From assembly GCA_947303185.1 (NCBI GenBank), contig CAMYXF010000003.1, positions 185,979 through 249,978 of the forward strand: 64,000 nucleotides of DNA, in the 5' to 3' direction. This document shows positions 16,261-23,996 of this stretch, in pieces. This DNA is from an uncultured Clostridia bacterium (lineage in GTDB: Bacteria > Bacillota > Clostridia > Saccharofermentanales > Saccharofermentanaceae). Numbering within the stretch: the stretch's first letter is position 1; the number at the start of each line of letters is the position of its first letter. A model generated the notes under the pieces. The model worked only from the letters and a program-made list of their open reading frames with translations. It did not search any database and was not told the DNA's origin. Both the position numbers and the translations under genes were made by a program.

Positions 16261-18529
16261 CTATAACAAGCTCTTCAAACTCATCGGTCGGAACAGGCTT
16301 TGAGAAGTAATAACCCTGGAAGAGCTTGCAGCCCATGTCTGCAAGAACACCATACTGGCCCTGTGTCTCAACACCTTCGGTAAGCGATGTGATCCCCAGA
16401 TCCATCGCAAGATTTATCACGTTCTTAACGATGGTATCAGCCTTCTGCTCGTCATCTGTCTTTCCCAGGAAATTCATGTCGATCTTAAGCACGTCTACAG
16501 GCAGTGACTTGAGCATGTTGAGCGAAGAATATCCGCTGCCGAAGTCATCCATCTCAACGATGAATCCGTGATCACGGAACTCCTGCATGATGGAAACGAC
16601 CTTGTCGGAATCGGTAACCATTACGCTCTCTGTGATCTCAACACGGAGCTGCTTGGGGTCAAGACCGTATTCATCAACAAGTCCCTTTATGTATTCCGGA
16701 ACATCAAGATAGTAGAAATCTTTTGGCGAGATGTTGACTGAGACGAACATGTTCCAGCCGCGCTTCTTCCAGTCGGAAAGGATCTCACATGCGCAGCGCC
16801 ACATATACTTGTCGACTTCAACGATAAGACCGTTCTTCTCAAGTGAAGGAATGAATCTGAACGGAGCGAGGAAACCGTGATCCTTGTGGATCCAGCGGAC
16901 GAGAGCTTCGCAGCCGACGATGTTTCCGTCGCTGTCTGCAATGGGCTGGAGATAAGGTCTCAAATCGCGGTTTCTGATGGCGTCTGCAAGCTGTGCCGTG
17001 ATCTCCTGGTTCCACAGGATCTCATTTCTCAACTTGTCGTCGTAGTATGCCATGTGTACTGAATCGTCTTTCTCGATGGATGTAAGAGCGATTCTTGCAT
17101 TGGCAAACATTGTCGCAATATCCTTCTCAGCACGGTCGACTTCGTAAGCGCCGATCTGGGACTGGATAGGATAATTCGCGGAATCCATCTTTATCTTGAT
17201 AAGTGCAAGATTGCGCTCGATGGCATCGGGATTGAAATCATACTTCGGGATCAGGACACCGAAGTTGGCGCCGCCCAATCGGCCGAAGAGACACTTTTCG
17301 GGGAAGGTCGCCTTCATCTTCTCAGCAAAACACTTGATCGCGTAATCGCCGAAGTCGTTGCCGAAGATGTCGTTTACAACCTTAAAACTCTTGATGTTAA
17401 TGTAAAGGATCATGTAAGCAGTGTCCTTATGGACATCGATTGCCTGCTTAATGAGCTTGTACAGATGGTCGCTGGTATAAAGGCCTGTGAGCTTGTCGTG
17501 CGTAGCCTCGAAAAGCTCTTTCCTGATCTTGAGCTGCTCCTTGGTAATGTCACTTACCTTGAGGTAGTAGCCGATGATCTTGCCCTTCTCATTTAATACG
17601 TCGCGGTTCTCGAAAAGGAAATACTTGATGCTGTCACCGGAACCCGTCGAATGACGCTCTGTCCAGTTGCCTCTTCTAAGCTTCGTATTAAAAAGATACT
17701 CTATCTCTTCAGGTGCGTCCTCGCAGTTGTCTTCCATAACGCCGACAAGATTGCATGCAGCCTTGTTGACCCATACGCATCTGCCTTTTGGCGAGAAAAC
17801 AAAGCAGGCATCAGCACCGTTTGAGACGATACCGGAGAGCATCTTGTCGAGAAGTCTCAAAGGTCTGTAGTGAATAGCAAAATAGTACGCAAGAAGTCCA
17901 AACGCACCGAAACCGATCATGGAAAGGTCGACAGGATTCTTGGAGAAAATGAAATATGTTTCCCACACGCCGACAGCGAGCATCGATACGAACATAATGG
18001 AGAACTTTTCTCTGTAGATACGTGATGTGCGGAATGTTGTGATCGCAAAAGTGAAAATAACTGCAAAGAACAATCCGTAGTCGATGAATCTGTGGATGTA
18101 CTGGCCGACAAAAGGCTGCAGGAAGTAGAATACTTCGCCGTTAACGACATCCCATTTGACGTCAAAAGCATGCTTTGTAAAAGGATTTGCGAGGAGCTGG
18201 ACTGCATCAGCGATCAATACCCACCTGATCCAGGCCGGAGCTTTCTTGGGCTTTCTGGTGCTTCTGCAGTATATCTCGGTAAACTTTACCAACTCATAGA
18301 TAACGAAATCCATTCCGACATAGTAGATATAGCATCCGACGAGAGCGAGCCATTTTCTGGTTGCCACAACGATAATCGCGTTGCCTAAGATCGGCGGGAT
18401 GAATGCTAAATCGAGCCAGGATACAGCCCTGCCGAGGCCCTTGTAATGGCGCTTGGCATTGATGGCGCACATAAGAAGTGCGAGTATCAACATGGCAAAT
18501 ATGCCGACGTAAACGTATCTCGATAGCAA
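16247..18529 (-). CDS. 7TM-PAS-GGDEF-EAL cyclic di-GMP phosphodiesterase
   Basis: A 760-residue membrane protein. Residues about 1-225 form a seven-helix sensor region like that of some histidine kinases; a PAS domain follows (about 230-345), then GGDEF (about 350-505) and EAL (about 520-755). The GGDEF signature is degenerate, GGANF at 419-423, so it should not make cyclic di-GMP and may bind GTP instead. The EAL domain is intact: EALVRW (E541), NISPKDF, EITESV, DDFGSGYSSL, LKIDMNFL, EGVET. The protein should therefore cleave cyclic di-GMP to pGpG. Translation starts at TTG 18529, about ten bases after GGAGAG. Confidence 0.92.
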   Translation of the reverse strand: MLSRYVYVGIFAMLILALLMCAINAKRHYKGLGRAVSWLDLAFIPPILGNAIIVVATRKWLALVGCYIYYVGMDFVIYELVKFTEIYCRSTRKPKKAPAWIRWVLIADAVQLLANPFTKHAFDVKWDVVNGEVFYFLQPFVGQYIHRFIDYGLFFAVIFTFAITTFRTSRIYREKFSIMFVSMLAVGVWETYFIFSKNPVDLSMIGFGAFGLLAYYFAIHYRPLRLLDKMLSGIVSNGADACFVFSPKGRCVWVNKAACNLVGVMEDNCEDAPEEIEYLFNTKLRRGNWTERHSTGSGDSIKYFLFENRDVLNEKGKIIGYYLKVSDITKEQLKIRKELFEATHDKLTGLYTSDHLYKLIKQAIDVHKDTAYMILYINIKSFKVVNDIFGNDFGDYAIKCFAEKMKATFPEKCLFGRLGGANFGVLIPKYDFNPDAIERNLALIKIKMDSANYPIQSQIGAYEVDRAEKDIATMFANARIALTSIEKDDSVHMAYYDDKLRNEILWNQEITAQLADAIRNRDLRPYLQPIADSDGNIVGCEALVRWIHKDHGFLAPFRFIPSLEKNGLIVEVDKYMWRCACEILSDWKKRGWNMFVSVNISPKDFYYLDVPEYIKGLVDEYGLDPKQLRVEITESVMVTDSDKVVSIMQEFRDHGFIVEMDDFGSGYSSLNMLKSLPVDVLKIDMNFLGKTDDEQKADTIVKNVINLAMDLGITSLTEGVETQGQYGVLADMGCKLFQGYYFSKPVPTDEFEELVIVKRK

Positions 18530-18667
18530 AGTAAGAACTCTCCAAATTTCAGTACTTTAACAATTAACATTTTAAAGGTCTTGTATTAATCACTCATCAC
18601 GGCAATATTAAAAGATTTAAAACAATAACTATTTCTTTGAAACCTGAGGCACGGCGGAGGAATCGCG

Positions 18668-18949
18668 ATGAAACCGAGGTCAAGGATATCTCCTTATGTC
18701 AGAACGGTCACGGCCGCTCTTCTCTTAATGCTCTCTTTGGGAGCGCTCACTTCATGCAAACCGAAGTATGCGACCGGTTATTATGACGGTCTTAACGAAG
18801 TCGGTCCGGAGATCAAAGACGAAAGCTGCATACTGATTCCTCCCGAGCCTCTCGAAAAGCCTTTCGACAGGATGCTCCTCAAAGATTACATCATCGAAAA
18901 TGCGCCCGGATTAAAACGTTTTGCAATTGAAGATGTTCTCGGGTACTGA
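18668..18949 (+). CDS. Small lipoprotein
   Basis: A 93-residue exported lipoprotein. An unusually long basic N-terminus (MKPRSRISPYVR) leads to a hydrophobic stretch and lipobox LTSC, with about 65 mature residues (KPKYATGYYDGLNEVGPE...). No family is recognised. GGAGG precedes the ATG by seven to eight bases. The gene that follows has its own promoter, so it may be monocistronic. Confidence 0.6.
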   Translation: MKPRSRISPYVRTVTAALLLMLSLGALTSCKPKYATGYYDGLNEVGPEIKDESCILIPPEPLEKPFDRMLLKDYIIENAPGLKRFAIEDVLGY

Positions 18950-18961
18950 CGCGGCAATTAT

Positions 18962-18970
18962 TGGTATAAT
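18962..18970 (+). promoter_or_regulatory. Extended -10 promoter of the GNAT operon, probably leaderless
   Basis: TGG-TATAAT (18962-18970) matches an extended -10 element (TGnTATAAT). The ATG of the acetyltransferase is at 18979, eight bases on, so the transcript should start at or next to the start codon. Confidence 0.6.
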
Positions 18971-18978
18971 TGCCTATT

Positions 18979-19476
18979 ATGGAAAAGGTATTTGAATCAG
19001 AAAGAATCACATTCGTAAAAGCAACGATGGAGCTGGTGCCTGACTATCTTGAGATGGTCAACGACATCGAGAATGTTGCAAAATACATCAGCGACAGGCT
19101 CGAGCCTTATACCCTGGAAGAAGAAAACAAATACATGCAGGATAAACTCGACAGTGGCGCGACCATGTATTCCATGATTGAGAAATCCACCGGCAAGTTC
19201 ATCGGCAACACAGAATTCTTCGACCGCAAAGGCAACGATGCCGAATGGGGCATCGCGATCACCGGATCAATGCAGAACAAAGGTTACGGCACAGAAGCCC
19301 TCCGACGCATGATCGACTACGGCTTTAACGAGCTTGGCCTTGAGAGGATCCGCCTGGTCGTATTCGTTGCAAACGATCGCGCATTCCACGTATATCAGCA
19401 GTGCGGCTTTAAGGAATACCACCGCAACAAAGTCGATATCTTCATGGATATCCGCAACGAAGGAGGCAGCAAATGA
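18979..19476 (+). CDS. GNAT-family acetyltransferase (RimJ/RimL type)
   Basis: A 165-residue cytoplasmic N-acetyltransferase that would transfer acetyl from acetyl-CoA to an amine. Landmarks are FESERITFVKAT, GNTEFFDR, WGIAITGSMQNKGYGTEA (the acetyl-CoA binding loop R/Q-x-x-G-x-G/A), GLERIRLVVFVANDRA and YQQCGFKE. The substrate is unknown. The ATG at 18979 is chosen because the upstream in-frame TTG (18970) overlaps the -10 box. The stop overlaps the start of the next gene by ATGA, marking translational coupling. Confidence 0.88.
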   Translation: MEKVFESERITFVKATMELVPDYLEMVNDIENVAKYISDRLEPYTLEEENKYMQDKLDSGATMYSMIEKSTGKFIGNTEFFDRKGNDAEWGIAITGSMQNKGYGTEALRRMIDYGFNELGLERIRLVVFVANDRAFHVYQQCGFKEYHRNKVDIFMDIRNEGGSK

Positions 19477-20018
19477 AAGCACTTGTAATCAACTGCAGTC
19501 CTGTAAGGACAGGCGCCACGGCAGAGATAGTTAAGACCGTATGCACTGAGCTGTCATCACGCTATGACACCAGGAGCATCTGCATTGACGATTACAAATT
19601 CGATTTCTGCAAAGGCTGCCGTTCATGCCATAACACCGCAAAATGCGTGATGCCTGACGCATCAGTTATCCTGGATATCATGAATGAATTTGATAACGCG
19701 GACATCATCGTATCCGTTGCTCCTTCATACTGGGCAGACATCCCCGGACAGTACAAGGCATTCATCGACAGGGTCACTCCCTGGTGCAATACACATGTAC
19801 CTCACGCAACGATAAAGCCCGGCAAGAAGGGCTATGCGATCGCTTTGAGAACCGGTCCCAACATGCCTGAATGCGAGCGCTTGATCGGCAGCATCGAGCA
19901 TTTCTACGGCCATCTCGAGATCGAATGCGCAGGCCATCTCGGCCTTACTTCAGTCGAGAACAAAGCCGACGTCGAACCCAGAAAAGAAGAGATAATCTCA
20001 TTCTGCAAAGGCATCTGA
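19473..20018 (+). CDS. Flavodoxin-fold NAD(P)H-dependent oxidoreductase
   Basis: A 181-residue cytoplasmic flavoprotein of the NADPH-dependent FMN reductase type. The FMN phosphate loop is NCSPVRTGATAEI (residues 7-19), then the Cys-rich segment FCKGCRSCHNTAKCV typical of this Clostridia subfamily, and the flavin loop SVAPSYWADIPGQYKAFIDR. It probably reduces small electrophiles, flavins or quinones. It is the second gene of the operon and overlaps the acetyltransferase by four bases. Confidence 0.85.
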   Translation: MKALVINCSPVRTGATAEIVKTVCTELSSRYDTRSICIDDYKFDFCKGCRSCHNTAKCVMPDASVILDIMNEFDNADIIVSVAPSYWADIPGQYKAFIDRVTPWCNTHVPHATIKPGKKGYAIALRTGPNMPECERLIGSIEHFYGHLEIECAGHLGLTSVENKADVEPRKEEIISFCKGI

Positions 20019-20019
20019 G

Positions 20020-20571
20020 ATGAAGCGTAAGGTCACGCCTGAAGAGCGGGAGATACTGCTTAACAATCCCGAACTCGTTATGTTCGAGCCTTATAAAGCT
20101 ATGAAGACGCACCGCGCGTCGCTCGGCAAGTCGCTTATCCTCCCAGGCATCACAGCGGTGCTCTTTTTCGGCTTCGGATTTCTGTTCCCTGACTTCATCA
20201 ACGCGCACCCGACTTCTTTCGCAGCAACAGGATGCGCAATGCTCGTGTTATCTGCAGGATTTCTTCCCTTTCTCTATTTCTTTCTTGATGACCGCGATTA
20301 CAAGAAGGCGCGCGCAACACACTACGAAAAGTATCTTAAAATGCTGCTTCCCAAAGAGCTTGAATGCAACACCGCGCTCATATCCTATATGGTTTACGAG
20401 AAGGCTGAAGGCGGCTGGATAATCGACGGCGAAGAGAGCATGTTCGGTTACTGCGGCATGGTGAACACTTTCAGGTTCGAACCGCAGACCGAAGTAGCAC
20501 TCGTCTTCGACGGCAAAGGATTTCTCGCTATCGTTAAACGTGATCCGCGCACGGAAAGCTTCTTCGCTTAG
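20020..20571 (+). CDS. Small membrane protein of the GNAT operon
   Basis: A 183-residue protein with a cytoplasmic N-terminus (KRKVTPEEREILLNNPEL), two membrane helices (about 43-62 and 70-90) and a C-terminal domain of about 85 residues rich in beta structure. No family is recognised. The ATG lies one base after the preceding stop, so it is coupled to the flavodoxin-like gene. It is the last gene before a strong terminator. Confidence 0.65.
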   Translation: MKRKVTPEEREILLNNPELVMFEPYKAMKTHRASLGKSLILPGITAVLFFGFGFLFPDFINAHPTSFAATGCAMLVLSAGFLPFLYFFLDDRDYKKARATHYEKYLKMLLPKELECNTALISYMVYEKAEGGWIIDGEESMFGYCGMVNTFRFEPQTEVALVFDGKGFLAIVKRDPRTESFFA

Positions 20572-20575
20572 GGAA

Positions 20576-20619
20576 TTCTCTAAAACAGTCGATGATCGGC
20601 TGGTTTAGAGAAATTTTTT
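20576..20619 (+). terminator. Terminator of the GNAT operon
   Basis: TTCTCTAAA (20576-20584) pairs with TTTAGAGAA (20604-20612), with further CAG/CTG and CGAT/ATCG pairing inside, followed by ATTTTTTC. A strong Rho-independent terminator. Confidence 0.92.
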
Positions 20620-20632
20620 CGATTTCTTCTCC

Positions 20633-20713
20633 AAATGCATCTTCGAAATGCACTTTTAGATACGAATTCCCGTTTTTTTATCTAAACGCACTTCGAAAAA
20701 GCATTTTTAGATA
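20633..20713. repeat. Imperfect 30-base direct repeat
   Basis: Two related 30-base units (20633-20662 and 20684-20713) share CTTCGAAA and TTTTAGATA landmarks. TATCTAAA (20679-20686) between them is complementary to TTTAGATA in each, so alternative hairpins are possible. They lie between the operon terminator and the ABC-F gene end. Confidence 0.65.
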
Positions 20714-20720
20714 ACGTGTC

Positions 20721-22181
20721 TCACATATTCACTTCAATATCCGCAACCGATTCCGCAAACGTTCTGTCGTGCTCGACGAAGAGCATCGTGACGTTGTTGT
20801 CCTTCACCAGACGCTCGATCTCCTGACGCATGTAAACATCGATGTAATTGAGCGGCTCGTCCCACAGATAGAGGTCGGCGTGTTCGCATAAACTAAGGGC
20901 GATCATGACGAACTTTTTCTGTCCGAGAGATAACTGCGAGACATCCCTGTAAAGCATCTCTTTGGTAAATCCCATCTTGATCAGGATCGTCGAGAATATC
21001 GTCTTATCGCATCCGCGTTCACCGGCAATGTCGTAGAGCGTTCCTACCAATGAAGACGTGTCCTGGCCGACGTATGAGATCTTAAGGCCTGGTGCGATGT
21101 AGATGTCGCCTTCAGCGCTGATTCCTTCGTCTTCGCCAAGCCCTGCAAGATACTTGATAAGCGTGCTCTTACCGCATCCGTTCCTGCCCTGCAAAGATAT
21201 CTTATTGCCGCGTTCAACTGTCAGACTGAAACCTTCAACAACAGGCTCGCCGTAACGCTTAAGCGTAATGTCCTTAAGGATAATTGGAGTCTTGTTGTGG
21301 TGCTCCGTTCCCGTGATCTTCAAGGTCTCAGTATGCTCAAGATCTTTAAGCAGGCTCTGCTTTTCTTCAAGCTTGCGCTCGTTACGCTGCTCTAAGTTTT
21401 TGGAAAGCGACATGAGCTTTTTTGCTTTTGAAGCTTCGTATGCTCTGGTCCAATGGTTCTGCGCAACCTTTGAGGGAGCATTTGCCCTGTTCTTATAGCT
21501 TTCTGCCTTCGCCGACCACTGCGCATTTTTCTTCATTGCGGCATCGATCGCGCCCATCTCTTTTTTGAGCTGGTCGTTTCTTGCTCGCTCGTTTTCCATA
21601 CGCTGCTCGTTGTTCTCCCACCATACGGAATATGAGGCGCCGACAAGTTCCAATCCTGTCTTTGTAATGACCAGAGTGTGGTCGGTACAACGGTCCAAAA
21701 ACGCACGGTCGTGCGATATCATGATGAAGCCGTCCTTAGTTGAGAGATAGTCTGCTACCGCTTCACGGCCTACCCTGTCGAGATGGTTCGTGGGCTCGTC
21801 TATAAGCGGATAGATGCCGTCTGCGGCAAAGAGATTTGCAAGCATCAGCTTGGTCCTCTCACCGCCCGATAAAGTCTCCATCGGGCGCCACATGATGTCG
21901 GGATCAGCACCCATGAGATTTAATTCCTTGCGCACTCTCCAGTCCTCATTTTCGGGCAGTTCGTCCATCGGGAAAAGTATTGTCTCAGGCACGCCCGTGA
22001 TGGTGCCGGCGTATGGAAGTTCACCGCGCAAGAGCTTAAAGAACGTGGTCTTTCCCCTGCCGTTGCGGCCCGCAAGAGCAAGCTTCCATGATGTGTCGAG
22101 AGTAATGGTGACGTTGTCAAAAAGAGTCTTTTCAGACCCGTCGTATCCGAATGTTAGATTGTTTATATTAATCACTGGCAT
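20721..22181 (-). CDS. ABC-F ATPase, Lsa-like ribosome-protection type
   Basis: A 486-residue soluble ABC-F protein with two ATPase domains and no membrane span. Domain 1 has Walker A GRNGRGKTT (38-46), signature LSGGERTK and Walker B LIDEPTNHLD; domain 2 has GRNGCGKST, LSLGQKKF and LYLWDEPLNYID. A charged linker (about 185-285) separates them. Sequence style and length match the Lsa/Vga-type antibiotic-resistance ABC-Fs, which enter the ribosomal E site and push drugs such as lincosamides, pleuromutilins and streptogramin A off the peptidyl transferase centre. Drug range is unknown. Its 190-base leader, with a tiny ORF and a terminator, fits drug-induced attenuation. GGAG lies eight bases before the ATG. 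Confidence 0.9.
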   Translation of the reverse strand: MPVININNLTFGYDGSEKTLFDNVTITLDTSWKLALAGRNGRGKTTFFKLLRGELPYAGTITGVPETILFPMDELPENEDWRVRKELNLMGADPDIMWRPMETLSGGERTKLMLANLFAADGIYPLIDEPTNHLDRVGREAVADYLSTKDGFIMISHDRAFLDRCTDHTLVITKTGLELVGASYSVWWENNEQRMENERARNDQLKKEMGAIDAAMKKNAQWSAKAESYKNRANAPSKVAQNHWTRAYEASKAKKLMSLSKNLEQRNERKLEEKQSLLKDLEHTETLKITGTEHHNKTPIILKDITLKRYGEPVVEGFSLTVERGNKISLQGRNGCGKSTLIKYLAGLGEDEGISAEGDIYIAPGLKISYVGQDTSSLVGTLYDIAGERGCDKTIFSTILIKMGFTKEMLYRDVSQLSLGQKKFVMIALSLCEHADLYLWDEPLNYIDVYMRQEIERLVKDNNVTMLFVEHDRTFAESVADIEVNM

Positions 22182-22214
22182 AATGATTCTCCTTTCGAAA
22201 ATCCTCTGCCGGAT

Positions 22215-22252
22215 AAATCAAAAGCCGCGACAAGAAAGTCCCGGCCGCGGCT
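22215..22252 (-). terminator. Leader attenuator of the ABC-F gene
   Basis: On the minus strand AGCCGCG (22252-22246) pairs with CGCGGCT (22229-22223) followed by TTTGATTT. It stands between promoter and ABC-F start, about 34 bases before the start codon, so it would end transcription early. CGCGG at 22298-22294, just after the leader ORF, is complementary to part of the first arm, giving a possible alternative fold. Confidence 0.8.
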
Positions 22253-22314
22253 AATAAATGCAAATATAAATGAACACACAAAAATAGACTTATCCGCGAG
22301 GCGTTTTATAAACT

Positions 22315-22335
22315 TCAGCAGATGGTCTTTCTCAT
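22315..22335 (-). CDS. Six-residue leader peptide upstream of the ABC-F gene
   Basis: ATG AGA AAG ACC ATC TGC TGA, peptide MRKTIC, starts six bases after a perfect GGAGG (minus strand, 22347-22343). It lies between a strong promoter and a terminator hairpin in the ABC-F leader. Such short leader ORFs let drug-stalled ribosomes switch the downstream terminator in known resistance genes (erm, msr, vmlR). The role here is inferred from layout. Confidence 0.72.
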   Translation of the reverse strand: MRKTIC

Positions 22336-22368
22336 TGGTGTTCCTCCGTCTTTAAGAATTCTGCCGTG

Positions 22369-22397
22369 ATAATACAGCATGCAAAATTCTTCGTCAA
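22369..22397 (-). promoter_or_regulatory. Promoter of the ABC-F gene
   Basis: On the minus strand TTGACG (22397-22392), 17 bases, TATTAT (22374-22369). Both boxes are one base from consensus and the spacing is ideal. Transcription would start near 22362, about 27 bases before the leader ORF. Confidence 0.82.
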
Positions 22398-22509
22398 GCA
22401 CCCGCGTGTAATCTCTTCGTCACGGGAATCACTCAGTTTTCACTCATCCTTCACCCAGCCTTCACGCATATTCACCAGCCTTCCCGTGTTACACTACGTG
22501 TGGCAAATA

Positions 22510-22560
22510 GGAAGCGCTGATCTCATCAGATCGTTGTACTGGCGTCATATCGGCGCTTCC
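22510..22560. other. Hairpin in the 300-base gap before the zinc-ribbon gene
   Basis: GGAAGCGC (22510-22517) and GCGCTTCC (22553-22560) enclose a smaller GATCT-CATC-AGATC hairpin (22519-22532). The gap 22400-22708 also holds repeated TTCAC motifs (22436-22485). I see no gene in it and the role is unknown. Confidence 0.4.
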
Positions 22561-22708
22561 CCAAATGCCGGTAAATCCCCTCTAAAAATATGGTTTTCGA
22601 AGGTCCAAGCACCTCTGGATATTAACCCGCGAAAATAATTCTGATAAAATATCAGATAGTGGATACACCACGGAATAAGGTATATCGGACGAAAAGAGGG
22701 TAAGGGAT

Positions 22709-23977
22709 ATGGACAACGATATTTTCAACCAGAGCGCTGCCCAGCAGAGAGCAGCATACTTGAAAATGTCTCCGGAAGAACAGAAGGAGTATATTACACT
22801 CAAATACGGAAATGCTCCTGCTGCACCGGCGACACCCACTACGCCTGCCGGAAATCCGGCAAACATCATTCCTCCGGCACCCACACCCGTAGTAAACGGC
22901 ACGACATCAACTGATAACAAGTGCCCTTCATGCGGTGCGACGCTGGCATTCGATCCTGCAACAGGCGGACTTACTTGTAACTTCTGCGGAGCTTCGGTAG
23001 CACTCAACACCATGCCCGCAGCACCCGGAATCGGATACACGCTTGAAGACCTGAACTATACTGCAGGCCAGCATTATCTGCGCATGGTAAACAAGCTCAT
23101 CGTTTGCGGCACATGCGGCGGTACTTTCGTTGCTGACCAGAGCGCAATGTCTGGCCTCTGCCCTTATTGCGGATCTAATTCGATCACCGAGACAACCAGC
23201 AGCGGAATGCTCGAACCTACAGGTGTCATTCCCTTCAAGATCAGCAAGGAACAGGCCCAGGCCATGTTCAAAGACTGGGTCGTCAAAAGAAAAATGGCGC
23301 CGATGGATATCGCCAAGAATGCGGAGATCACAGACCTCACAGGCGTATATGTTCCGTACTGGATCTTCGACTGCGACACATATGCTCCTTATTCGGGAAA
23401 GTTCGGTAAAGACTACGGCAGCGGCGATGACAAATATACCAAGTGGCACAAAGCTTCCGGCGTATGCAAGCTCCCCATTAAGAACCTGACCATAATAGCT
23501 ACGAGCCGTCTTGAGAACGATACATTCTGGAAAGGTGTCTCTAATTTTGATCTCAACTTCATGAAGAGATACGACCCTAACCTTCTCGCAGGTTTCTGGT
23601 CTGAAAGCTATACCATCGACGGACAGGCAGCCTGGAATACGGCTATGGGCAAGATCTATACCAGGATCGAAAGACAGATAAAGATAATGGAAGATGCTGA
23701 TCACGTATCTAAATTCGAGTTCCATCCGGAAGCTACCAACATCCGTGCGAAATACGTTCTCGCGCCCATCTGGATCACTTCTTTCGATTACCACGGAACG
23801 TCCTACCGTGTCCTCATCAACGGACAGACAGGAAGTATCGCGGGCACATGGCCGAAGTCTTTCAAGAAGTTCTTCATGATCCTGGGAATCATTGCAGGCG
23901 CTCTTATCGCATCGCGCTTACTGATGTTCCTCTTCAACTGGCTGCTGCAGTCGGTTCAGACGGGATTCGGAACTTAA
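22709..23977 (+). CDS. Zinc-ribbon membrane-anchored protein
   Basis: A 422-residue protein. Residues 1-65 are low-complexity (Ala, Pro, Thr). Two zinc ribbons follow: CPSCGATL...CNFCGAS (about 72-94) and CGTCGGTF...CPYCGSN (about 130-155). The remainder (about 165-385) is a beta-rich domain with VIPFKISKEQAQAMFKDW and VYVPYWIFDCDTYAPYSG, seen in Clostridia proteins annotated as TFIIB-type zinc-ribbon proteins of unknown function. One membrane helix lies near the C-terminus (about 388-410). The ATG follows AGGGTAAGGG. It is a single gene convergent with the LuxC-like gene. Confidence 0.7.
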   Translation: MDNDIFNQSAAQQRAAYLKMSPEEQKEYITLKYGNAPAAPATPTTPAGNPANIIPPAPTPVVNGTTSTDNKCPSCGATLAFDPATGGLTCNFCGASVALNTMPAAPGIGYTLEDLNYTAGQHYLRMVNKLIVCGTCGGTFVADQSAMSGLCPYCGSNSITETTSSGMLEPTGVIPFKISKEQAQAMFKDWVVKRKMAPMDIAKNAEITDLTGVYVPYWIFDCDTYAPYSGKFGKDYGSGDDKYTKWHKASGVCKLPIKNLTIIATSRLENDTFWKGVSNFDLNFMKRYDPNLLAGFWSESYTIDGQAAWNTAMGKIYTRIERQIKIMEDADHVSKFEFHPEATNIRAKYVLAPIWITSFDYHGTSYRVLINGQTGSIAGTWPKSFKKFFMILGIIAGALIASRLLMFLFNWLLQSVQTGFGT

Positions 23978-23996
23978 GATTCAGAATTAAAATCTT

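Noticed and set aside
22928..23794. 288-codon open frame on the minus strand
   Set aside because: Lies wholly inside the zinc-ribbon protein gene on the other strand, without motifs or a ribosome binding site.
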